NCBI GenBank assembly: GCA_018902765.1
Contig: JAHIQC010000166.1
Location: 1 to 6,194 of the forward strand
Length of the DNA: 6,194 bases
Reading direction: 5' to 3'
Source: Actinomycetota bacterium
GTDB lineage: Bacteria > Actinomycetota > Coriobacteriia > Anaerosomatales > JAHIQC01
The translations under genes and the position numbers were made by a program. Positions 1 to 5,433 of this stretch are shown piece by piece. The first letter of the stretch is position 1, and each line of letters starts with the position of its first letter. Under the pieces are notes generated by a model, which saw nothing but the letters and a program-made list of their open reading frames with translations, was not told the origin of the DNA and did not search any database.

Positions 1-2148
1 AGCTGGCGCCTTGGGCGAGGAAGCGCATGAACTGCTCGAAGACAAATCGGTTCGTACTCGTTCGTACAGTTCGCCGACCTTCGAGCGGTTCCAGGTCTGG
101 ATCTTGGAGAAGTACCCGACGATCCGCGTGACCCCGTATACATCCATCGACCCACACAAAGGACACTGGGTCTTGAGGCCTCTTGAGGTCCGCTTGCAGC
201 TCTCGCAAACAGTGAACTCAGGGCTGAACGCAAGCTGCGAGCATTGAGTGTTGCGGAAGGTCTTCTCAACAAACGAGCGAATCGAACCGGAATCCGGCTG
301 GTTTTCGCCAAGCCAGACATGCACGATAGCGCCTGCTTCAATAAGCGGGTGGAAGCGGGACTGCTTCTCGACTCGCTCTATGTAGTCCACATCCGCGTCA
401 ACAGCTATATGAATCGAGTTGGTGTAGTAGTAGTTGCCGCTAGCTACATCGCCCTTCACCACGGCAGCCGTCTGCGCTGGCCAGTACTTCATATCGAGCT
501 TGGCGAGCCGATATCCAGCCGACTCAGCAGGGCTCTCCTCTAGGACCATGTTGATCCCGTAACGCTCAGAGAGTTCCTTACCCTTAAGGTTCATGGCAGA
601 GATGACCTTCAAGCCGAACCTGAGGGCTTCAGATGACTCGTGAAGCTGCTGCCCGGTATGGACCTGGACCAGCTCATTCAGACCGATGAGGCCAGCCAAG
701 TAGGTCAGGGTATCCATCTTGAGGTACGGCTCACCGTCGAGCTTCTGTGTAAGCAGTCCCAGTGGTCCCTCGTCTCCCAAATCCATCAGCTCTTGGATGA
801 AGGCACGCTTCTGAATATGTGCCTTGGCAACGAGCTCCAGTGACTTGTTGAGTTCCATGAACAGGGCTTGATCGTTTCCCTGTGCCTTGTATGCGATGCG
901 GGGAAGGTTGATCGTGACGTTCTGTAGGGCCGAGAAGCGCATCCTTTCCGGCGTCGCGGTCTCGCTGAGCTGTTCAGCGCTCAGCTTGAGTTTGAGACGG
1001 CAACACTGGGAGACGGTTACTTCATCACCGCGATCGAACACGAAGTACGTGATCCCCTGGCGACTCGCAAGTTCGCACGCGAGGTCGAAGAATTCCTCAT
1101 GCCCGGGCGTGAGGAAGAAGTCCTCGTTGATGTGAAGGAGCGGCTTGGGAAACACGAATGTCTTCCCGTGAGCATCTCCACGCATGTACACGTTGAACAT
1201 GGCGCGCAAGAACGCCTGCGCCTCGTGCTCGTAGTCCTTGTAAGTCTTTCCCGTGTATTCGCCACCGGGGCCTATCGCGGGTGTGTCGGCAAAGTGGCGC
1301 GGGATGTTGTAGTACAGGTTGAAGTCGGTGAAGACCACCTGGCTGCCGCGGGCGCCGGCCAGCTGGTTGAACTCAAAGATGAGCATCTGAGCGAGCTGAT
1401 CGATCTCGTCTTCTGACTTGCCGACCAAGTAGGGAGCGAAGAATATATTCACGGCTTCCCAGCCAACCGCGCCGGCGTAGTGCGCCTGAAGCGCGGCAGC
1501 CATCTTGACCATATGGCCGATGAGCACTTCCGCGTGCTTGGCCGGCTTACTTACGCTGGTGATGTTAGGAAGGTTGAGACCGTATTTCTTCACATACTCA
1601 AGCGAGTGACCACCGCAGTACGGACGAACAATGAATCCGAGGTCATGAAGGTGCATGTCGCCCACATAGTGAGCCTCGGCGACATCCTCGGAAAAGACAC
1701 GGCGAAGGGCAAACTCCTTCAAGATGGTCTCGGCGATCGTCAGATTGATGGACTCGGGATTGTGAGTCGTGTTGCTGTTCTCTTTGTTGGCATTGCTGAT
1801 GATCTGCTCGACGTCCCACATCGGAAGACCAAGATGGCTGTGCTTCTTGTGAGCAAGCGTCATTCCCCGCTCAAGCAGCTCAAGGTCAACCATCTCGCGA
1901 ATGATCGCCGTATTGATTGTCATGAGATTGGTTCTATCGATTCGATCCTCGACAGCCTCAGCGATCTGCTCTGCAACCTGAGGGGCGAGACTTGCCTCTT
2001 TGACGAGAGAATCGCTGATCTTGGAGCGATCCCATGCGTCTATCTCCTGGCGCGAGGTCGTTGATACCAGAAGCGCAATATCCATAGAGTCAGCCACGCC
2101 ACGGCTTCCGGTCGGTTTGATGACGTTGACAACGCGCTCCATAACCAT
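1..2148 (-). CDS. nrdD: Anaerobic (class III) ribonucleoside-triphosphate reductase, 3' end cut by window edge
   Basis: This glycyl-radical enzyme reduces ribonucleoside triphosphates to dNTPs in the cytoplasm without oxygen. My translation of the minus strand gives 716 codons open to the window edge. Residues about 10-85 look like a diverged ATP-cone (allosteric) domain. Cys178 (YCGGHS) and the pair Cys382-Cys383 in SQCCRLKL match the active-site cysteine positions, one of the pair being the thiyl-radical residue of the finger loop. Four zinc-site cysteines lie at 648, 651, 662 and 665 (CESC and CPLC). The radical glycine is Gly678 in TRIVGYF, codon at 115-117. The family normally ends soon after a WNxxKxxEL segment, which is present, so little is missing. 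Start: ATGs at 2169, 2163, 2148 and 2142 are all in frame after a TGA at 2176-2178. I chose 2148 because GGGGAG lies about 7 bases upstream; 2142 is nearly as good. It follows nrdR on the same strand. The activase gene nrdG is not visible and may lie beyond the edge. Confidence 0.95.
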   Translation of the reverse strand, partial: MVMERVVNVIKPTGSRGVADSMDIALLVSTTSRQEIDAWDRSKISDSLVKEASLAPQVAEQIAEAVEDRIDRTNLMTINTAIIREMVDLELLERGMTLAHKKHSHLGLPMWDVEQIISNANKENSNTTHNPESINLTIAETILKEFALRRVFSEDVAEAHYVGDMHLHDLGFIVRPYCGGHSLEYVKKYGLNLPNITSVSKPAKHAEVLIGHMVKMAAALQAHYAGAVGWEAVNIFFAPYLVGKSEDEIDQLAQMLIFEFNQLAGARGSQVVFTDFNLYYNIPRHFADTPAIGPGGEYTGKTYKDYEHEAQAFLRAMFNVYMRGDAHGKTFVFPKPLLHINEDFFLTPGHEEFFDLACELASRQGITYFVFDRGDEVTVSQCCRLKLKLSAEQLSETATPERMRFSALQNVTINLPRIAYKAQGNDQALFMELNKSLELVAKAHIQKRAFIQELMDLGDEGPLGLLTQKLDGEPYLKMDTLTYLAGLIGLNELVQVHTGQQLHESSEALRFGLKVISAMNLKGKELSERYGINMVLEESPAESAGYRLAKLDMKYWPAQTAAVVKGDVASGNYYYTNSIHIAVDADVDYIERVEKQSRFHPLIEAGAIVHVWLGENQPDSGSIRSFVEKTFRNTQCSQLAFSPEFTVCESCKRTSRGLKTQCPLCGSMDVYGVTRIVGYFSKIQTWNRSKVGELYERVRTDLSSSSSCASSPKAPA

Positions 2149-2215
2149 GCCTTCGCTCCCCATCCTCATATCCGCTCAGCACGTACGTCCAAGCGCGACT
2201 GTCTATCCTTTGCGG

Positions 2216-2662
2216 CTAGTTGAGATCCCTCAGTTCCTCGTAGAATTCCTCGAGGTCCTGGAATGACTTGTATACGGATGCGAACCTGATATATGCGACC
2301 TTGTCCAAGTCGCGCAGTCTCTTAAGAACCATGTCGCCCAATGCTTTGGCCGGAATCTCATAGCGAAAGGCGTTGTGCAATTCCGTCTCGACATCGTCGA
2401 TGAGTGCTTCAAGTCTCTCGGTCGTCACATTTCTCTTGGTCGTCGCGACAACCAGTCCACGCATGATCTTCCCGCGATCAAACGGCTCCATCGAGCCATC
2501 CTTCTTTACAACCTGGAGTGGCATCTCTTCGCGTCGCTCATAGGTGGTAAAGCGTTGCACACATTTCAGGCATTCGCGCCGTCGCCTGATAGCGTCCTGT
2601 GACTCCGACACACGGGAGTCCACAACCTTGGTCTCATCATGACCACAGAACGGACAGCGCAT
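2216..2662 (-). CDS. nrdR: Transcriptional repressor NrdR
   Basis: NrdR represses ribonucleotide reductase genes according to the ATP/dATP balance. The 148-residue product has the usual family length. An N-terminal zinc ribbon uses Cys3, Cys6, Cys31 and Cys34 (MRCPFCGHDE and ECLKC), followed by the basic RRRR and RFTTYER segments typical of the DNA-binding part. An ATP-cone domain spans about 49-139, beginning VVKKDGSMEPFDRGKI. An in-frame ATG 45 bases upstream would add 15 residues before the conserved MRCPFC start. That start is rejected because it would lie in the predicted operator, and all known NrdR proteins begin at this motif. A purine-rich AGGGGTGGAGG stretch precedes the chosen ATG. 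The gene sits just upstream of nrdD on the same strand, which makes the class III reductase its most direct target, and two NrdR-box-like sites precede it, which suggests autoregulation. Identity is certain; the regulation is inferred. Confidence 0.97.
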   Translation of the reverse strand: MRCPFCGHDETKVVDSRVSESQDAIRRRRECLKCVQRFTTYERREEMPLQVVKKDGSMEPFDRGKIMRGLVVATTKRNVTTERLEALIDDVETELHNAFRYEIPAKALGDMVLKRLRDLDKVAYIRFASVYKSFQDLEEFYEELRDLN

Positions 2663-2670
2663 TGCCTCCA

Positions 2671-2686
2671 CCCCTACATCTAGGCT
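2671..2686 (-). promoter_or_regulatory. Proximal NrdR-box-like site
   Basis: The 16-mer ccccTAcATcTAggct (plus strand) matches the published NrdR box acaCwAtATaTwGtgt at about 10 of 16 positions, including most of the central bases. It is a weak match alone. It gains weight by lying exactly 31 bp (about three helix turns) from the better site at 2702, the pairing usual for NrdR operators. It would cover the first transcribed bases and lies just before the nrdR ribosome binding site. Confidence 0.5.
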
Positions 2687-2693
2687 GACTTGG

Positions 2694-2722
2694 ACGTTAG
2701 CACACAAGATATGGGGTTACAA
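2694..2722 (-). promoter_or_regulatory. Candidate promoter of nrdR-nrdD
   Basis: On the minus strand TTGTAA (2717-2722) and TAACGT (2694-2699) are separated by 17 bases. The -35 matches 4 of 6 consensus bases and the -10 fits the loose actinobacterial TAnnnT form. Transcription would start near 2687. The elements are weak individually. The main support is their placement relative to the two NrdR sites, one in the spacer and one just after the start point. Confidence 0.4.
2702..2717 (-). promoter_or_regulatory. Distal NrdR-box-like site
   Basis: The plus-strand 16-mer acacaagatatggggt matches the NrdR box acaCwAtATaTwGtgt at 13 of 16 positions. It lies 40 bases upstream of the nrdR start, in the spacer of the candidate nrdR promoter, where a bound repressor would block RNA polymerase. 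The consensus is established knowledge; occupancy here is inferred. Confidence 0.65.
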
Positions 2723-2804
2723 CGAGGTTTGCGAAGCAATTCTGCGGCGCCGGGGCACGCGTCGAGAAACGACGGCTGACCAAGGTGGCCGGCCAGCACA
2801 AAGC

Positions 2805-3179
2805 TTATCGGGAAGCCATCGCGGTGAGGTCGTTAGCTGCGCACGGCACGCGGAGCGTCTGGCCAACGAAGAGCACTGAGCTCGTCATTCCATTCGCAGC
2901 CTTGATCAACTCGACTGTCTCGGAAGTGCTGGCACCAGGCACGGGATTCTGAGTAGCGAGGTCCCACAATGTCTGCCTCGCCTGAACCTTGACTGTTGAG
3001 GTGGCCCCAATCGCACCCACGCGCGGCTGAACCCCACGGTACGCCGCCAAGACGATCATCAAAGACATGAGCACCAGAAGCAGCAGTTCGGCTCCGGTGA
3101 GCCCTCGGGTCTTATGCGTCGCTCGGACGGCGGTGTTATCGTGCGAGCCGTTCCGTCGAGTGCCTGTGCTACGTTCCAT
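2805..3179 (-). CDS. LysM-domain membrane protein, probable SOS cell-division inhibitor (YneA/ChiZ-like)
   Basis: The 124-residue product has a basic cytoplasmic N terminus (about 1-28, with several Arg and Lys), one hydrophobic membrane segment at about 29-47 (GAELLLLVLMSLMIVLAAY), and an extracellular LysM-type peptidoglycan-binding domain at about 62-112 (VKVQARQTLWDLA to GQTLRVP). This architecture, together with divergent placement from lexA, matches the small SOS-induced division suppressors known as YneA in Bacillus and ChiZ/Rv2719c in mycobacteria, which delay septation during DNA repair. The start at 3179 is chosen because GGAGGAGTGAA directly precedes it. An upstream in-frame ATG at 3269 would place the start within an SOS box and add 30 residues unlike a signal or anchor. 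No catalytic domain is seen. The LysM and membrane segment are clear in the sequence; the division-inhibitor role is inferred from architecture and location. Confidence 0.85.
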   Translation of the reverse strand: MERSTGTRRNGSHDNTAVRATHKTRGLTGAELLLLVLMSLMIVLAAYRGVQPRVGAIGATSTVKVQARQTLWDLATQNPVPGASTSETVELIKAANGMTSSVLFVGQTLRVPCAANDLTAMASR

Positions 3180-3252
3180 TTCACTCCTCCAGCCCTCTGC
3201 CTTCAGTGAACTCAGGCTACACAGTGGGTCTGACATCAACGCGCCATGTGGT

Positions 3253-3266
3253 CGAACACGTGTTCG
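3253..3266. promoter_or_regulatory. SOS box 1 (LexA operator)
   Basis: CGAACACGTGTTCG is a perfect 14-bp palindrome of the CGAAC-N4-GTTCG form bound by Gram-positive and actinobacterial LexA. It lies on the LysM-gene side of the divergent region, at its predicted transcription start. Confidence 0.9.
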
Positions 3267-3272
3267 CACTGA

Positions 3273-3300
3273 AGTATATCGAACATATGTTCTGTGTCAA
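3273..3300 (-). promoter_or_regulatory. Promoter of the LysM gene
   Basis: The minus strand carries a perfect -35 TTGACA (3295-3300), a 16-base spacer and a -10 TATACT (3273-3278, 5 of 6). The spacer is almost filled by the SOS box at 3280-3293, so LexA bound there should exclude polymerase. The predicted start point near 3266 falls in the next SOS box and leaves an untranslated leader of about 86 bases. This is the strongest promoter-like sequence in the window. Confidence 0.75.
3280..3293. promoter_or_regulatory. SOS box 2 (LexA operator)
   Basis: CGAACATATGTTCT contains the perfect 12-bp palindrome GAACATATGTTC, with only the last base departing from the CGAAC-N4-GTTCG consensus. It sits between the -35 and -10 of the LysM-gene promoter, 27 bp from box 1. 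Confidence 0.9.
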
Positions 3301-3324
3301 ATATGGAGTGTGTCGTACTCAACC

Positions 3325-3342
3325 CGAACGCATCGAACGCAT
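3325..3342. repeat. Tandem 9-bp repeat of an SOS half-site
   Basis: CGAACGCAT occurs twice head to tail (3325-3333 and 3334-3342). The second copy forms the left part of SOS box 3. The first copy is an orphan half-site with no matching right arm. It may be a replication-slippage duplication or an accessory LexA contact. Confidence 0.6.
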
Positions 3343-3347
3343 GTTTG
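3334..3347. promoter_or_regulatory. SOS box 3 (LexA operator, one mismatch)
   Basis: CGAACGCATGTTTG matches the CGAAC-N4-GTTCG form with one substitution in the right arm. It overlaps the candidate -35 of lexA, so it is the most likely autorepression site. Confidence 0.75.
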
Positions 3348-3374
3348 CGCGCATCACACGGGTTCGGCTAGACT
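3345..3374 (+). promoter_or_regulatory. Candidate lexA promoter
   Basis: TTGCGC (3345-3350) and TAGACT (3369-3374) are separated by 18 bases. The -10 matches 4 of 6 and the -35 only 3 of 6, so this is a modest call. It places the start near 3381, with SOS box 3 on the -35 and box 4 on the start point, as expected for a LexA-autoregulated gene. Confidence 0.4.
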
Positions 3375-3378
3375 GATA

Positions 3379-3392
3379 CGAACATACTTTCG
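3379..3392. promoter_or_regulatory. Possible SOS box 4 (one mismatch)
   Basis: CGAACATACTTTCG has a perfect left arm and a right arm TTTCG with one change from GTTCG. It covers the predicted lexA start point and ends 18 bases before the lexA ATG. The sequence is plausible but it is the weakest of the four sites. Confidence 0.5.
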
Positions 3393-3410
3393 CCTCCGAG
3401 GGGGTCTCCG

Positions 3411-4055
3411 ATGACCTACACGCGCGAGCTCACGGCTCGGCAGCAGCAGATTCTTGATCTGATTCGTGCAGAGATACACCGCTGCGGCTATCCCCCGTCT
3501 GTTCGGGAGATCGGCGAGGCGGTAGGTCTTTCGTCCTCATCGACTGTGCACTCGCACCTTGCGGCCCTAGAAGCCAAGGGCTACATCAAACGTGATCCCA
3601 GCAAGCCTCGCGCAATCGAGGTCTTCGACTACCGTGATACCGACAGGGCCATCGACTACGGACAAGTGCGCGCCGTTCCGCTCGTGGGGCAAGTTGCTGC
3701 CGGCTCCCCGATCCTGGCGGCGGAGAACATCGAGTCGACAATGTCATTGCCAGCCGAGATGGCCGATGAGTCCACCTTCATCCTGCGGGTTCGCGGTGAA
3801 TCCATGATCGAGGCGGGAATTCTCGACGGAGATTTTGTGGTCGTGAAGCAACAGACCACAGCCCAAGACGGCGATGTTGTCGTTGCGATGGTTGCCGACG
3901 AAGGTGCCGGTGACCCCGAAGCCACGGTCAAGGCCTTCTACCGTGAAGCCGATCGAATTCGGCTACAGCCGCGCAACAGCAGCATGGAGCCGATCTACGC
4001 TCGCGACGTGTCGGTGCTTGGTAAAGTGGTAGCGCTGTTCCGACGGCTCCCGTAG
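3411..4055 (+). CDS. lexA: SOS response repressor and self-cleaving protease LexA
   Basis: LexA represses DNA-damage genes and cleaves itself when RecA filaments form on single-stranded DNA. The 214-residue protein has the family's length. The N-terminal winged-helix domain occupies about 1-70, with [20 protein letters not shown] as the helix-turn-helix. The C-terminal peptidase domain has the Ala97-Gly98 cleavage site (QVAAGSP), catalytic Ser131 (RGESM) and Lys174 (ATVKAFYRE). All three catalytic features are intact, so the protein should be inducible. GAGGGGG lies about 7 bases before the ATG. The gene is divergent from the LysM gene across an SOS-box-rich region, which indicates autorepression and co-control of its neighbour. 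Its 3' end faces that of hflX, with only 21 bases between the stop codons. Identity is certain from the motifs. Confidence 0.98.
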   Translation: MTYTRELTARQQQILDLIRAEIHRCGYPPSVREIGEAVGLSSSSTVHSHLAALEAKGYIKRDPSKPRAIEVFDYRDTDRAIDYGQVRAVPLVGQVAAGSPILAAENIESTMSLPAEMADESTFILRVRGESMIEAGILDGDFVVVKQQTTAQDGDVVVAMVADEGAGDPEATVKAFYREADRIRLQPRNSSMEPIYARDVSVLGKVVALFRRLP

Positions 4056-4076
4056 TCGTTGGCCTAAGCGACCAGC

Positions 4077-5411
4077 TCAGACGTCCTGCAGCCCCTGTTC
4101 AACGCTGTCTTCCACAGCGGGGCTCAGATACGGCTCAAAGCGGCTGATGAACTCAGAGGGGACGCTCAAGACAAGGCCGGTGCCCTCTCCGGTATGTCGC
4201 TCGGAAACCACCTGTGCGCGCTCGTGAGCGAGCTGAACCAGCTCTCCCCGGGTGTATGGGATGAGCACAGTCATCAGCCGAGTCCCTCGCGAGGCCTCCT
4301 TGGCGATACGTGCTAGTAGCTCCTCAAGCCCTTGACCAGTGAATGCCGAAATGAACACCGCATCGGGATGTCTACGTGACAACGAGTTCATATCCTCGGG
4401 ACTCATCACGTCGCATTTGTTGACCACGAGCAGTCTTGGCTTGCGATGCGCATCGATCTCATTCAAGACCACGTCAACGGCGTTTGCCTGAGCTTCAGCC
4501 TGAGGGTGAGAGCCGTCGATCACGTGCATCAGCAGATCAGCCTCGCGAACTTCGTCGAGGGTCGACTTGAAGGCCTCAACCAATCCATGCGGCAACTTAT
4601 GTATGAAGCCCACCGTGTCAGTGAGTGTTATCTCGCGCCCCTCAGGCAGGTCCAGCTTGCGCGTGGTCGAGTCAAGGGTGGCAAACAGCTGATCTTGGAC
4701 CAGTGCACCTGCGCCGGTCAGCGCGTTCAGCAGCGTTGATTTACCCGCATTGGTATATCCCACCAGTGAGACCCGAAACACCCCGGAAGAAGCACGTTGA
4801 TGTCGCTGCACCTGTCGATTGGCTGACACCTGCTTGAGATCTCGTTTCAGATCCGAGATACGACGTCGCGTCAGTCTACGATCGACCTCCAGTTGAGACT
4901 CACCTGCGCCGAATCGCGCACCACGGCCGCCACCCAAACGCTCGGCCTCCAGGTGTCCCCACATCCCTCGCAGACGTGGAAGTACATATTCCATCCGGGC
5001 AAGCTCGACTTGCAGCTTGCCTTCACGACTCTCGGCATGCTGAGCAAATATCTCGAGAATGAGAGCGGTCCGATCCAGTATCCGCGCACGATCGATCAAG
5101 TCCTCGATGTTCACCTGCTGCGAAGGCGATAGGTCGTCGTCGAATATCACCGTGTTCGCTTGCATCTCTCGGGCCAGATCAGCAATCTCCTGCGCCTTGC
5201 CTGGACCTACGAATGATCGCGTGTGCGGATGGTCGAGCTTCTGGGTCACCGTGCCCACGACATCGCACCCTGCCGTGTGGGCAAGTCGGGCCAGCTCAGC
5301 CAGTGACTCATCAAGCGGCCACCCATGTCGCGCATGGTCAACAGCGACGAGCACCGCGCGATCGCGGTGCTCGTCGTGAAGTCCACTCAACTCGAACTGC
5401 TCGCGCTTCAA
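4077..5411 (-). CDS. hflX: Ribosome-associated GTPase HflX
   Basis: HflX binds the large ribosomal subunit and splits or rescues stalled ribosomes under stress. The 444-residue product has the HflX N-terminal domain (about 19-150, including FVGPGKAQEI near 67), the glycine-rich linker GGGRGARFGAGE with the following LEVDRR helix (about 160-205), then a GTPase domain: G1 GYTNAGKST (218-226), G3 DTVGF (265-269), G4 NKCD (331-334) and G5 SAFTG. A C-terminal tail follows. The start is a TTG at 5411, with GAGGAGG seven bases upstream. The longer in-frame reading from 5597 would run about 160 bases into dapL with residues unlike the family. The gene follows dapL by 22 bases, so the two are probably co-transcribed. 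A perfect hairpin lies in its first codons (see that entry). Confidence 0.96.
   Translation of the reverse strand: MKREQFELSGLHDEHRDRAVLVAVDHARHGWPLDESLAELARLAHTAGCDVVGTVTQKLDHPHTRSFVGPGKAQEIADLAREMQANTVIFDDDLSPSQQVNIEDLIDRARILDRTALILEIFAQHAESREGKLQVELARMEYVLPRLRGMWGHLEAERLGGGRGARFGAGESQLEVDRRLTRRRISDLKRDLKQVSANRQVQRHQRASSGVFRVSLVGYTNAGKSTLLNALTGAGALVQDQLFATLDSTTRKLDLPEGREITLTDTVGFIHKLPHGLVEAFKSTLDEVREADLLMHVIDGSHPQAEAQANAVDVVLNEIDAHRKPRLLVVNKCDVMSPEDMNSLSRRHPDAVFISAFTGQGLEELLARIAKEASRGTRLMTVLIPYTRGELVQLAHERAQVVSERHTGEGTGLVLSVPSEFISRFEPYLSPAVEDSVEQGLQDV
5345..5376. repeat. Perfect 14-bp inverted repeat inside the hflX 5' coding region
   Basis: CGACGAGCACCGCG (5345-5358) is followed by a 4-base loop and its exact reverse complement (5363-5376). 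In the hflX mRNA the stem would begin about 36 bases after the TTG start and span codons 12-23. The stem is very GC-rich. No run of T follows on either strand, so it is not a standard intrinsic terminator. The function is unknown. Confidence 0.85.
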
Positions 5412-5431
5412 GGCGCGGCCTCCTCGGAAGG
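5412..5431 (-). promoter_or_regulatory. Ribosome binding site that fixes the TTG start of hflX
   Basis: The minus strand reads GAGGAGG followed by CCGCGCC and then TTG at 5411-5409. This is the only strong Shine-Dalgarno sequence after the dapL stop codon, and conserved HflX sequence starts shortly after it. It supports a TTG start rather than an upstream one inside dapL. Confidence 0.8.
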
Positions 5432-5433
5432 TT

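Noticed and set aside
964..985. 7-bp inverted repeat GCTGAGC/GCTCAGC inside nrdD
   Set aside because: Short, mid-gene and explained by coding sequence.
1480..2064. A 194-codon open frame on the plus strand
   Set aside because: It is the antisense of nrdD, whose minus-strand frame has all catalytic motifs; the plus-strand product resembles no family I know.
2663..2707. N-terminal extension of NrdR from an ATG at 2707
   Set aside because: It adds 15 residues before the invariant MRCPFC start and would put coding sequence over the operator.
2760..2774. Hairpin CGTCG-AGAAA-CGACG as a terminator of the LysM gene
   Set aside because: Only five base pairs and no T run on the minus strand; too weak to call.
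2786..2795. Palindrome TGGCCGGCCA
   Set aside because: No loop, no partner site and a GC-rich background; likely chance.
3180..3269. N-terminal extension of the LysM protein from an ATG at 3269
   Set aside because: It begins at the SOS box and upstream of the predicted transcription start, whereas the ATG at 3179 has a strong ribosome binding site.
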